In this document: piece after piece, positions 35,475 through 43,510 of the stretch
Layout of the letters: each line of letters begins with the position of its first letter
Position numbering within the stretch: the stretch's first letter is position 1
NCBI GenBank assembly: GCA_966211765.1
Contig: CBIHOV010000029.1
Location: 43,201 to 107,200, forward strand
Origin: Paraflavitalea sp966211765
GTDB taxonomy: Bacteria > Bacteroidota > Bacteroidia > Chitinophagales > Chitinophagaceae
Length of the DNA: 64,000 nt
Reading direction: 5' to 3'
Notes under the pieces: generated by a model
Database searches by the model: none
Told to the model about the DNA's origin: nothing
What the model saw: the letters and a program-made list of their open reading frames with translations, nothing else
Made by a program: the position numbers and the translations under genes

Positions 35475-38315
35475 ATGCATAAATGTTTTCTGTTGGCTGT
35501 TGGACTGCTTGTTTGTGGATTGCTGCCGGCCCAGCAATTTGGCGGTCACCCCACCCGTACGCAATGGAGTCAGATCAATACCGACACCGTACGCGTTATT
35601 TTTCCGGCAGGTTACCGGCAGCAGGCAGCTGCCATTGCTGGCATGGTACACCGGTTGGGCCAGCAAACCACCCAAACCCTGGGGCAGGATCTGCGGAAGA
35701 TCAGCATTGTGCTGCAACCCCAAACTACTATCTCCAATGGCTATGTGGGTCTGGGCCCCTGGCGGAGTGAATTTTACCTGACCGCACCGCAAAATAGCTT
35801 TGACCTGGGCAGCCTTTCCTGGCATCGTACCCTGGCCCTCCATGAATACCGGCACGTACAGCAATACAATAATTTCCGTAAAGGCATTTCCAAAGCATTC
35901 TACTACCTCTTTGGCCAGCAGGGACTGGAATTGGTGAACAGCGCCGCCGTTCCCAATTGGTTTTGGGAAGGGGATGCCGTGTACCAGGAAACATCGCTGA
36001 GTGAACAGGGCAGGGGAAGGCTGCCTTCTTTCTTCAATGGGTACCGGTCGCTGTGGAGCGCCCATAAGCACTATTCCTGGATGAAGTTGCGCAATGGCTC
36101 GCTGCGTGATTTTGTACCTGATCATTACAAGCTGGGCTATATGATGGTGGCCTATGGCCGGGAGAAGTATGGTGCTGATATCTGGGGCAAGGTGACCGAT
36201 GAGGCTGTTCGCTACAATGGACTGTTCTATCCTTTTCAACGGGCAGTGAAGAAATATACGGGCAAGGATTATAAGACCTTCCGCAGGGAAGCCATAGGTT
36301 ATTTCCAATCCTCACTGGCTACAGCTTCACAGGATTCAACGGTGGATGGCTGGGCGCAAAAGCACCGTCATTTTGTGGCGGATGAAGAATATCCGCAATG
36401 GATGGATGACCAAACACTCATTTTTGTAAGCAGCAGCTATAAGAAGATACCCGCTTTTTACACCAGGAATGTATTGGGTGGAATGGACGACAAGCTGCGC
36501 GTGAAGGATATTTCCCTCGACAATTACTTTTCCTACCGCAATGGCAAGGTGGTCTATGCCGCTTACCAACCCGATATCCGCTGGCGTTGGGAAGACTACA
36601 GTGTGATCAAATGGCTAGACGTAGCCACCAATCAACAGCGTACTTTAACCAGCAAGTCGCATTATTTTGCTCCGGATATTTCAGCGGATGGCACCCAGAT
36701 CGTAGCCGTGCAGGTTGTTCCCGGCGCTCCTGCCGAGCTACACCTGCTCAACGGTGCCGATGGCGCCCTGATTAAAAAACTGCCCAATCCCGATCAGCTC
36801 TTTTATACCTATCCGAAGTTTTATGGGAATGGCCAGGTATTATCTGCCGTGCGCAATCCGAAAGGGGCCATGTCGCTGGGCCTGATCAATACCGCGGATG
36901 GAAGTACGGAGTACCTCTTGCCCTTTTCCATGAATGTGATTGGATTTCCTACTGTGCATAAGGATACCATCAGTTTTACCGCTGCTTGCAAAGGGCAGGA
37001 CCGGCTTTTCGTGCTTGTCAATAAAAAACTATTCCTGTTTACCCCGCCTGTAGCTACGGCTGCTACCGGCCATTACCAGTTGCAGGTGGCGCATGGCCGT
37101 TTTGCCTGGACAGCTTTTACAGCCGTGGGCGATCACCTGGAACAGGGGGTGTTGAATGCCAGTCAGCTCAGTCCGGTGGAAGCGGCAGCATTTTCTATGG
37201 CGCCTGCCAATTTCCAGGTAACGGGATTGGCAGCCGGTAAAAACGTAATACAGGATGAATTACCTGCCGATACCCTTTATCCCGTTACAGCTTATCCCAA
37301 AGCATTCCGGTTATTGAATTTTCACAGCTGGCGGCCCATTATTGAAGACCCAGATTATACCTTTTCCATTATCGGGGAGAATGTGCTGAATACCCTGCAA
37401 TCGGAATTGTATTTTAATTATAACCGCGACTTCCGGTACAAGCAATTTGGCGGCAGGTTTACCTATGCTGCTTTGTACCCCTGGATCAGGCTGGGATCGG
37501 TCTATACGATCGACCGCTACGAAGTCCGTAACAGCAAGCAGGTGTATTATAATACCTGGGAAAACAGTATAGGCTTGCAGGTGCCGCTCAACCTCACCAG
37601 TGGGCGCTATAACCGTTCACTGACAATTGGTAGTGACCTGGTCAATAACAAACGCTACTACCGGGGCGTGTATAAAGATTCAATAGATGCACGCGCTTTT
37701 AATTATGTGAGTACTTATATTTCGTTTGCCAACCAGTTACAAACGGCCCGCCAGCAGATCTATCCGCACCTGGCACAATCCATTTACCTTAATTATTCCC
37801 GTGCTGTTACAAAAGTTGATGGCAACCAGTTTGTGGCCAATGCCAATTTGTATTTCCCCGGTTTTAGCAGAGACCATAACATTATCATTAATGCGGCCTT
37901 TCATGGCCGGGATACGCTGAGAAAGGTATTTTTCGGCACCGCTTTCCCCTTTGCCAGGGGGTATGTTGGATTGAATGCATACCGCATGTTTAAAGTAGGC
38001 GCCAATTATCATTTGGCATTGGCCTATCCCGATTGGGGTTTTGCCAATATGGTCTATTTCACCCGCATCAGGGCCAACCTGTTCTATGATTTTGTACGTG
38101 CGCAGGATTATGATCTTGCCAAGTCGCCCCGCATCAAGGTAGAAGCTGATTTCCGCTCTTACGGAACGGAGATCTATTTTGATACCAAGTGGTGGAACCA
38201 GCACAATGTTACCTTCGGCTTCCGGTACAGCCGCCTGCAGGATCTTTCACCGCTCAATCCTGCTGCCAACCGATGGGAGTTTATTGTGCCGATCAATTTA
38301 TTGGGGAGAGATTAG
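35475..38315 (+). CDS. Predicted zinc metallopeptidase fused to beta-propeller and outer-membrane barrel
   Basis: 946 residues. A signal peptide ends LLPAQQ (about 1-21). A peptidase-MA-like domain (about 30-290) has the zincin motif HEYRH at 123-127 and a likely third ligand E165 in WFWEGDAVYQE, all of which are intact. The next 330 residues have TolB/WD40-like blades (DISADGTQIVAVQ, YPQWMDDQTLIFVSSSYKK). The last 330 residues are rich in alternating aromatic strands (YFNYNRDFRY, WENSIGLQVPLNL) like an outer-membrane beta-barrel. Together this suggests a surface- or periplasm-facing protease anchored in the outer membrane. The barrel part is inferred from pattern only. It stands alone, divergent from prsW. 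Confidence 0.75.
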   Translation: MHKCFLLAVGLLVCGLLPAQQFGGHPTRTQWSQINTDTVRVIFPAGYRQQAAAIAGMVHRLGQQTTQTLGQDLRKISIVLQPQTTISNGYVGLGPWRSEFYLTAPQNSFDLGSLSWHRTLALHEYRHVQQYNNFRKGISKAFYYLFGQQGLELVNSAAVPNWFWEGDAVYQETSLSEQGRGRLPSFFNGYRSLWSAHKHYSWMKLRNGSLRDFVPDHYKLGYMMVAYGREKYGADIWGKVTDEAVRYNGLFYPFQRAVKKYTGKDYKTFRREAIGYFQSSLATASQDSTVDGWAQKHRHFVADEEYPQWMDDQTLIFVSSSYKKIPAFYTRNVLGGMDDKLRVKDISLDNYFSYRNGKVVYAAYQPDIRWRWEDYSVIKWLDVATNQQRTLTSKSHYFAPDISADGTQIVAVQVVPGAPAELHLLNGADGALIKKLPNPDQLFYTYPKFYGNGQVLSAVRNPKGAMSLGLINTADGSTEYLLPFSMNVIGFPTVHKDTISFTAACKGQDRLFVLVNKKLFLFTPPVATAATGHYQLQVAHGRFAWTAFTAVGDHLEQGVLNASQLSPVEAAAFSMAPANFQVTGLAAGKNVIQDELPADTLYPVTAYPKAFRLLNFHSWRPIIEDPDYTFSIIGENVLNTLQSELYFNYNRDFRYKQFGGRFTYAALYPWIRLGSVYTIDRYEVRNSKQVYYNTWENSIGLQVPLNLTSGRYNRSLTIGSDLVNNKRYYRGVYKDSIDARAFNYVSTYISFANQLQTARQQIYPHLAQSIYLNYSRAVTKVDGNQFVANANLYFPGFSRDHNIIINAAFHGRDTLRKVFFGTAFPFARGYVGLNAYRMFKVGANYHLALAYPDWGFANMVYFTRIRANLFYDFVRAQDYDLAKSPRIKVEADFRSYGTEIYFDTKWWNQHNVTFGFRYSRLQDLSPLNPAANRWEFIVPINLLGRD

Positions 38316-38386
38316 TCTGAACTGGGATCTGCGGGATTGTTGGGGTTAGTAGGATAGACTTTAAATCACATGGCGTAATAAATAGT

Positions 38387-38429
38387 AAGTGGCGAATAAC
38401 GGGCCTTTATAGCCAGCTATTCACCACTT
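38387..38429. terminator. Bidirectional terminator-like inverted repeat
   Basis: AAGTGGCGAATA (38387-38398) pairs with TATTCACCACTT (38418-38429) with one mismatch, between the convergent metallopeptidase and valS genes. The U tracts are weak on both sides, so it may act with Rho or as an mRNA 3' end. Confidence 0.5.
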
Positions 38430-38440
38430 GCTTTGTATGC

Positions 38441-41080
38441 TTATAGATGAGATAGGCTCTCTTCTATGATCTTTATCTTGGCTTCTGCGTCGGCCTTCTT
38501 CTTTTGTTCTATGCCCACTACTTCAGGTTTGGCATTCTGCACAAAACGCTCATTGCTCAGCTTCTTGTTAACGGACTCCAGGAATCCTTTATAGTATTCC
38601 AGTTCCTTATTGAGTGCATCCTTCTGGTGCGTAATATCTACCTCCTGTTCGGAGGTGATGTAGAACTTGTCTTTACCAATAACCGAAGCAATACTATTGG
38701 GCACAGGGTCCTGCACATAGGTAATGGTTTCTGCATTTACCTGTTTGCTGAGGATCGATCCAATAGCCTCGTACAAGGAGTTGTCAGCGGTCTGGATACA
38801 CAATTTGATAGCCTCTTTGGGCTTCAGTTGATTCTTATTGCGCGCATCACGCAAGCCGGAAATTACATCCTTCAGCAACTGGCCTTCCAATAAGATCGTC
38901 TTATCGGCCGGTTGTACAGGTGCAAATTGCTTTACACAAAGATCATCCGTACGTTCTGCCAGCAGGTGGTAGATCTCTTCGGTAACAAAGGGCATGAAGG
39001 GGTGCAGCAACTGCATCAGTTGAGAAAAGAATTCAACCGTTTGGTCATATACCTCTTTGGCGATCGGCTGCTCCATTCCAGGTTTCACCCATTCCAGGTA
39101 CCAGCCGCAGAAATCATTCCATATCAGGGTATAGAGCGTTTTTAATGCTTCACTCAATTTGAAGTCGGTATAATTCTTTTCAATATCGGCCCTTGCTTCA
39201 TTGAGGCGATGCTGGAACCAGGTAATAGCAAACTGGCCTGTATTAGTAGACTCCGCATTGCCCACTCTCGCCTCCCACATCTTCACCAGCTTCAGGGCAT
39301 TCCACATCTTGTTATTGAAAAAGCTCCCTTGCTCAAGCGAGGACTCGTCAAACAACAGGTCATTACCTGCCGGAGAGGAGATCATGATACCGAACCTAAC
39401 GGCATCAGCTCCCGATTTATCGATCAGGTCCAGCAGGTCGGGTGAATTACCCAGGCTCTTACTCATCTTGCGCCCCTGCTTGTCGCGCACCATGCCTGTA
39501 AAATATACATCACTGAAAGGCTTTTCATTCATGTATTCCATACCCGCCATGATCATACGCGCTACCCAGAAGAAAATGATATCCTGTCCTGTTACCAGTA
39601 CAGAAGTAGGGTAGTAATAGTTAATCTCCGGATTACCGGGCTGTGTTACCCCTTTGAATACTTCAATGGGCCATAGCCAGGAAGAGAACCAGGTATCCAG
39701 GCAGTCTTCATCCTGGGTGAGGTCGTTGATCGTGTAGGTTGATCCTTGCTTTTTAAAAGCTTCCAGGGCCGCTTCCTTACTCTCCGCTACTACAAATGTG
39801 CCGTCAGGAGCGTAATAGGCCGGGATCTGTTGTCCCCACCACAACTGGCGGCTGATACACCAATCCTTTACATTTTCCAGCCAGTATTTATAAGTAGCCA
39901 GGAATTTATCACCGGGATGTATGCGTACTTCGCCACTGGTTACGGCCAGCAATGCTTTATCGGCCAGGGTACGCATGGCTACAAACCATTGGGTAGAGAT
40001 GCGTGGTTCAACCACCGCATTGGTCCGTTGAGAGAATCCAAGGCGGGTGGTATAATCTTCGTCTTTTACCAGGGCGCCCTGCTCTTTCAGCAACTTCACA
40101 ATTTCCTTGCGTGCATCAAAACGGTCCATGCCTACACATACCTGGGCAGCTTCACTCAGCTTACCATCTTCCGTTAAGGTATCGATGATCTCCAGGTTGT
40201 GTTTCAGGCCCAGGTTATAGTCGTTGATATCGTGTGCTGGTGTAACTTTCAAGGCGCCTGTACCAAATTCCTTGTCTACATATTCATCAAAGATCACAGG
40301 TACGGCGCGGTTCACCAGCGGCACGATTACTTTCTTGCCTTTGAGGTGTGCATAACGCTCATCTGTAGGATTCACACATACTCCGGTATCGCCCATGATG
40401 GTCTCGGGGCGCTGTGTAGCGATAATGATGCCCTTCTCGCTGGAAGGTGTTCCATCGGCGTTGGCCACTTTGTATTCTACATAATACAGTTTGCCCTGGA
40501 TCTCTTTATACTCCACTTCCTCGTCGCTCAGGGCTGTTTTAGCCGAGGGGTCCCAGTTGATCATACGGGCGCCACGGTAAATGAGCTTCTTATTATAGAG
40601 GTCTACAAATACTTTAATAACTGCTTTGTAATAATCAGGGTCCATGGTAAAGGATACCCTGTCCCAGTCTACACTGCAACCCAGTTTTTCGATCTGGTGG
40701 TAAATGATGCCGCCGTATTTGTCTTTCCATTCATAAGCGTATTCCAGGAATTTCTCCCGGGTGAGGTCACGCTTTTTGATGCCTTTCTCTTTTTCGAGCA
40801 TCTGCACCACTTTGGCTTCTGTAGCGATCGAAGCGTGGTCACTGCCGGGCACCCAGCAGGCATTGAACCCGCTCATCCGTGCTTTGCGGATCAGGATGTC
40901 CTGGACAGTTTCATTGAGCGTATGCCCCATGTGGAGCACACCTGTAACGTTGGGAGGAGGTATGACCACGGTGAAGGCTTTCCGTTCATCGGGCTTACTA
41001 TTGAAATATCGTTTTGCTTTCCAAACCCCGGTCCATTTTTCTTCTATCGCCGAGGGGGTGTAGTTTTTGCTTAATTCCAT
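38441..41080 (-). CDS. valS: Valyl-tRNA synthetase
   Basis: 879 residues. Class I synthetase that charges tRNA-Val in the cytoplasm. The HIGH motif is HMGHTLN within PPPNVTGVLHMGH, and the KMSKS loop is KMSKSLGNSPD. The C-terminal coiled-coil arm (KDALNKELEYYKGFLESVNKKL onwards) is present. The frame is open to 41227, but the upstream 49 residues are untypical and contain the predicted promoter, so the ATG at 41080 (MELSKNYTPSAIEEKW) is the start. A tRNA-Val gene for which it is the cognate enzyme lies at 47.2 kb. Confidence 0.97.
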   Translation of the reverse strand: MELSKNYTPSAIEEKWTGVWKAKRYFNSKPDERKAFTVVIPPPNVTGVLHMGHTLNETVQDILIRKARMSGFNACWVPGSDHASIATEAKVVQMLEKEKGIKKRDLTREKFLEYAYEWKDKYGGIIYHQIEKLGCSVDWDRVSFTMDPDYYKAVIKVFVDLYNKKLIYRGARMINWDPSAKTALSDEEVEYKEIQGKLYYVEYKVANADGTPSSEKGIIIATQRPETIMGDTGVCVNPTDERYAHLKGKKVIVPLVNRAVPVIFDEYVDKEFGTGALKVTPAHDINDYNLGLKHNLEIIDTLTEDGKLSEAAQVCVGMDRFDARKEIVKLLKEQGALVKDEDYTTRLGFSQRTNAVVEPRISTQWFVAMRTLADKALLAVTSGEVRIHPGDKFLATYKYWLENVKDWCISRQLWWGQQIPAYYAPDGTFVVAESKEAALEAFKKQGSTYTINDLTQDEDCLDTWFSSWLWPIEVFKGVTQPGNPEINYYYPTSVLVTGQDIIFFWVARMIMAGMEYMNEKPFSDVYFTGMVRDKQGRKMSKSLGNSPDLLDLIDKSGADAVRFGIMISSPAGNDLLFDESSLEQGSFFNNKMWNALKLVKMWEARVGNAESTNTGQFAITWFQHRLNEARADIEKNYTDFKLSEALKTLYTLIWNDFCGWYLEWVKPGMEQPIAKEVYDQTVEFFSQLMQLLHPFMPFVTEEIYHLLAERTDDLCVKQFAPVQPADKTILLEGQLLKDVISGLRDARNKNQLKPKEAIKLCIQTADNSLYEAIGSILSKQVNAETITYVQDPVPNSIASVIGKDKFYITSEQEVDITHQKDALNKELEYYKGFLESVNKKLSNERFVQNAKPEVVGIEQKKKADAEAKIKIIEESLSHL

Positions 41081-41104
41081 CTGTATGATCGTCTTATAGG
41101 ACGG

Positions 41105-41112
41105 CAAAGGTA
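41105..41112 (-). promoter_or_regulatory. TAnnTTTG -7 box of valS
   Basis: The minus strand reads TACCTTTG, ending 24 nt before the valS ATG at 41080. No TTG is seen at the right distance upstream. Its position inside the longer open frame argues for the shorter ValS start. Confidence 0.5.
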
Positions 41113-41216
41113 CGGAAGAAAGGCGAGTGGGGGAAGGGAATAGTAAAGGTTGAAAGAGGCCACTACCGGAAAGCTGGGTCTGTTGGATGCGGGAATCGGG
41201 GAGATGGTTTAAATGA

Positions 41217-41245
41217 GAACGCCCCACACAAGGTGGAGCGTTCTG
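41217..41245 (-). terminator. Hairpin after first small membrane-protein gene
   Basis: On the minus strand GAACGCTCCAC pairs with GTGGGGCGTTC (one wobble pair) around a short loop, followed by TCATTT. It lies 70 bp past the stop of the 36-residue gene and before valS. The U tract is short. Confidence 0.4.
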
Positions 41246-41315
41246 AGATAATGAGGTGTACTGCCGGCAAAGCCTTTGCCAGCGGTCTTTTTGTGGTTAG
41301 GTTAACAGCTTTTAC

Positions 41316-41426
41316 TTATGCGAACCAGTACAGGTAAGATAAAAGCATAATAAAGAACAGGAACCCGATCGCTAATAATACAACTTTACCTGTTTCACCA
41401 AAATGGAATAAAGAAGTCTTCTTCAT
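41316..41426 (-). CDS. 36-residue single-span membrane protein A
   Basis: A short frame of 36 codons plus stop encodes MKKTSLFHFGETGKVVLLAI followed by GFLFFIMLLSYLYWFA. It has a positively charged N-terminus and one hydrophobic helix (about 15-35) ending in aromatic residues, as in small bacterial membrane peptides. A TTG-N20-TACTTTTG promoter lies about 180 bp upstream and a hairpin lies downstream, so it has its own transcription unit. I recognise no family. It is short enough to be missed by gene callers. A second gene of exactly the same length lies 312 bp upstream on the same strand. Confidence 0.6.
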   Translation of the reverse strand: MKKTSLFHFGETGKVVLLAIGFLFFIMLLSYLYWFA

Positions 41427-41608
41427 ACGACTACGTTTTTTTTGTGTGTTAAGATCTTGTACGTGTACGATCAGTACAATGGTCTTCAGAGGGATGGGGA
41501 TCTCAGGGTGTGGTCAGTCAATAAGATACGTAGTACGATTCAGGGGGTAGTAAAAGCGATCAACAATCTTTCGAAACTCAGCTAAAGGTCTTTGTTCCGG
41601 GGCCGAGA

Positions 41609-41639
41609 CAAAAGTAATACAAGGATCTTAAAAGTGCAA
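41609..41639 (-). promoter_or_regulatory. Promoter of small membrane-protein gene A
   Basis: On the minus strand TTG (41637-41639), a 20-bp spacer and TACTTTTG (41609-41616) fit the Bacteroidota consensus. It lies just downstream of the terminator of gene B, so the two small genes are separate units. Confidence 0.6.
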
Positions 41640-41667
41640 GTTCCAAGATCTTTACCGGGCAAAAAAA

Positions 41668-41697
41668 TACCCGCAAGGAGGTCGGCTCCTGCGGGTA
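41668..41697 (-). terminator. Strong intrinsic terminator of small membrane-protein gene B
   Basis: On the minus strand TACCCGCAGGAG and CTCCTTGCGGGTA form a near-perfect stem around a CCGAC loop, followed by a run of seven T. It lies 42 bp past the stop of the 36-residue gene B, supporting that frame as a real transcribed gene. Confidence 0.75.
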
Positions 41698-41738
41698 AAA
41701 ACCTTTCCTCATTGATTATCAATGGGTATTGCTGATAA

Positions 41739-41849
41739 TCAACTTTGGGTAAACCAAATAGAAAACAGAATTAAGGCTGTAAAATAGAGGACTGTAGCAG
41801 TTGCCAATACGGCGTTTTCGCCCTGTTTTTGTAGGTCGATCTTTTGCAT
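41739..41849 (-). CDS. 36-residue single-span membrane protein B
   Basis: 36 codons plus stop encode MQKIDLQKQGENAVLATATV followed by LYFTALILFSIWFTQS. The first 12 residues are polar and charged, and the rest is one hydrophobic helix (about 13-34). A strong intrinsic terminator follows 42 bp after the stop. A -7-like TGAGTTTG lies upstream on the minus strand around 41877-41884, one base off consensus. I recognise no family. Protein A, 36 residues too, is encoded downstream; the sequences are not alike beyond general layout. Confidence 0.55.
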   Translation of the reverse strand: MQKIDLQKQGENAVLATATVLYFTALILFSIWFTQS

Positions 41850-42012
41850 AGATATGGATTTTGAGGTTTAAAGACAAACTCAAAGTCCTCACAGGGGTAG
41901 GGATCAGGGTAGAAGCTGTTGGTCAGCTTTCCAATCGGGCGGTACGTGGATAAAAACCGGTGTGTCTATTCTACTCAATTACTGGCGCTTCTTCCTAACT
42001 TTACTCCCTCAT

Positions 42013-43407
42013 ATGTATGCCATTGTCGATATAGAAACCACTGGCGGTTATGCTGCTAATAACGACATAACAGAGGTGGCTATTGTGTTGCATGATGGGG
42101 AAAAAGTGGTGAAGCGGTTCGAAAGCCTCATTAAACCCGAACGGGCTATTCCCTATTATATCCAGGTACTTACGGGCATAACGCCGCAAATGGTAGAAGA
42201 GGCGCCTACCTTCGAAGAGCTAGCCCCTGTGATCCATGAACTGCTGGAAGGCACCATTTTCATTGCCCATAATGTGAACTTCGACTATTCCTTTCTCAAA
42301 CACCATTTGTCGCAGGCCGGTTATGAGCTTACCAGCAATAAACTTTGTACCGTACGCCTTTCCAGAAAAGTATTTCCGGGCTTTAAATCCTATAGCCTGG
42401 GCCGCCTCTGCGAAAGCCTGGGTATCCTGATGGAGAACCGGCACCGGGCCGGCGGCGATGCAGATGCTACTGTACGGCTGTTTGAGCACCTGCTCAGGCA
42501 TGATGCGCTTACCCATATTCAACAGTTCAGTAAGAAAGGGGCCAAGGAGCAGTCACTGCCACCACATCTGCCGAAGGAAGAGGTGGAAAAATTGCCCTAT
42601 ACCCCCGGCGTTTATTATTTCCATGATCAAAAAGGCAAGGTGCTGTATGTAGGCAAGGCCAAAAACCTTAAGTACCGCGTACGCAGCCATTTTACCCACA
42701 ATGGGGCTGGCCGTCAGCGGCAGGAATTCCTGCGGAATATCCACAGCATCACCTACCAGGGCTGTGCTACGGAACTGATGGCCTTTATCCTGGAAAGCGT
42801 CGAGATCAAACGCTTATGGCCTCCTAATAACAATAGCCAGAAAAGGTTTACCCCCTCTTTTGGTCTTTACCTGTATGAAGACAGGAGCGGCTATAGCCGC
42901 CTGGCCATCGATAAGATGAAGAAAAACCTGGCGCCTATCTATACTTTCAATCTCCTGGTGGAAGGCCATCGCCTGGTGAGGCGCCTGATGGCAGCATTTG
43001 AGCTATGCCCCAAACTCTGCCATATGCAAACGGATACTACAGCGCCCTGCACCGGCCTGGAGGAAGGCACCTGCAGGGGGGCTTGCGAACACCGGGAAAC
43101 AGCAGCGGCCTATAATGAAAGGGTACAGCAGGCCCTGGAATACCTTGATCAAAACCTACCCACTTTCGCCCTGGTGGACGAAGGCAACGAGGCCATTGAA
43201 CAAAGCTGCATCCTCATAGAGAAAGGCCGGTTTTATGGCATGGGCTACCTGCCCCAGGATTGTTCCGTTCATGATATGGATTCTCTCAAAGGGTACCTGA
43301 CCCGCTATCCTGAAAATGATTATATCCGCGGACTTGTATACGAGCATGTAGAAAAATACCCGCACAAGAAAGTGACCTGGAAGAGCGAGGGCTCGGGCAA
43401 TGCATAG
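42013..43407 (+). CDS. DEDDh exonuclease fused to GIY-YIG/UvrC-like endonuclease
   Basis: 464 residues. An N-terminal DnaQ/epsilon-like 3'-5' exonuclease (about 1-165) has D6 and E8 in AIVDIETTGG, then AHNVNFDYSFL and the ending HRAGGDAD. It is followed by a GIY-YIG nuclease (about 195-275; GVYYF and VLYVGKAKNLKYRVR) as in UvrC and Cho. Downstream cysteines (FELCPKLC, then GTCRGACEH) resemble the Cys cluster of UvrC. The RNase-H-like half of UvrC is absent. The fusion is known in several phyla and is presumably for DNA repair. The ATG at 42013 is preferred over a GTG at 41962. Confidence 0.87.
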   Translation: MYAIVDIETTGGYAANNDITEVAIVLHDGEKVVKRFESLIKPERAIPYYIQVLTGITPQMVEEAPTFEELAPVIHELLEGTIFIAHNVNFDYSFLKHHLSQAGYELTSNKLCTVRLSRKVFPGFKSYSLGRLCESLGILMENRHRAGGDADATVRLFEHLLRHDALTHIQQFSKKGAKEQSLPPHLPKEEVEKLPYTPGVYYFHDQKGKVLYVGKAKNLKYRVRSHFTHNGAGRQRQEFLRNIHSITYQGCATELMAFILESVEIKRLWPPNNNSQKRFTPSFGLYLYEDRSGYSRLAIDKMKKNLAPIYTFNLLVEGHRLVRRLMAAFELCPKLCHMQTDTTAPCTGLEEGTCRGACEHRETAAAYNERVQQALEYLDQNLPTFALVDEGNEAIEQSCILIEKGRFYGMGYLPQDCSVHDMDSLKGYLTRYPENDYIRGLVYEHVEKYPHKKVTWKSEGSGNA

Positions 43408-43510
43408 CTGCGAGCAAAAATTACCGGCTTATTTCCCGATATTGACAACTACGACTTTGTAGCGTAAGCCATTCCTTGTTTTCGCGTCAAACCCTGCATA
43501 ACGCAAAACA

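Larger units (their letters stand above)
41427..41738. other. Gap between the two small membrane-protein genes
   Basis: This stretch of about 310 bp holds the terminator of gene B (41668-41697) and the promoter of gene A (41609-41639), leaving a 5' leader of about 175 nt before gene A. I see no further gene. The leader is long for this phylum and contains an ACGTGTACGATCAGTACA stretch with partial dyad symmetry. Confidence 0.45.

Noticed and set aside
35445..36308. 287-codon minus-strand frame opposite the metallopeptidase gene
   Set aside because: It is a shadow of the 35475-38315 gene, which carries a signal peptide and the HEYRH site.
40199..41074. 291-codon plus-strand frame opposite valS
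   Set aside because: It mirrors the codons of valS; valS has all synthetase motifs and the frame here shows none.
41081..41227. N-terminal extension of ValS by 49 residues
   Set aside because: The extension is untypical of ValS and contains the likely valS promoter box (41105-41112).
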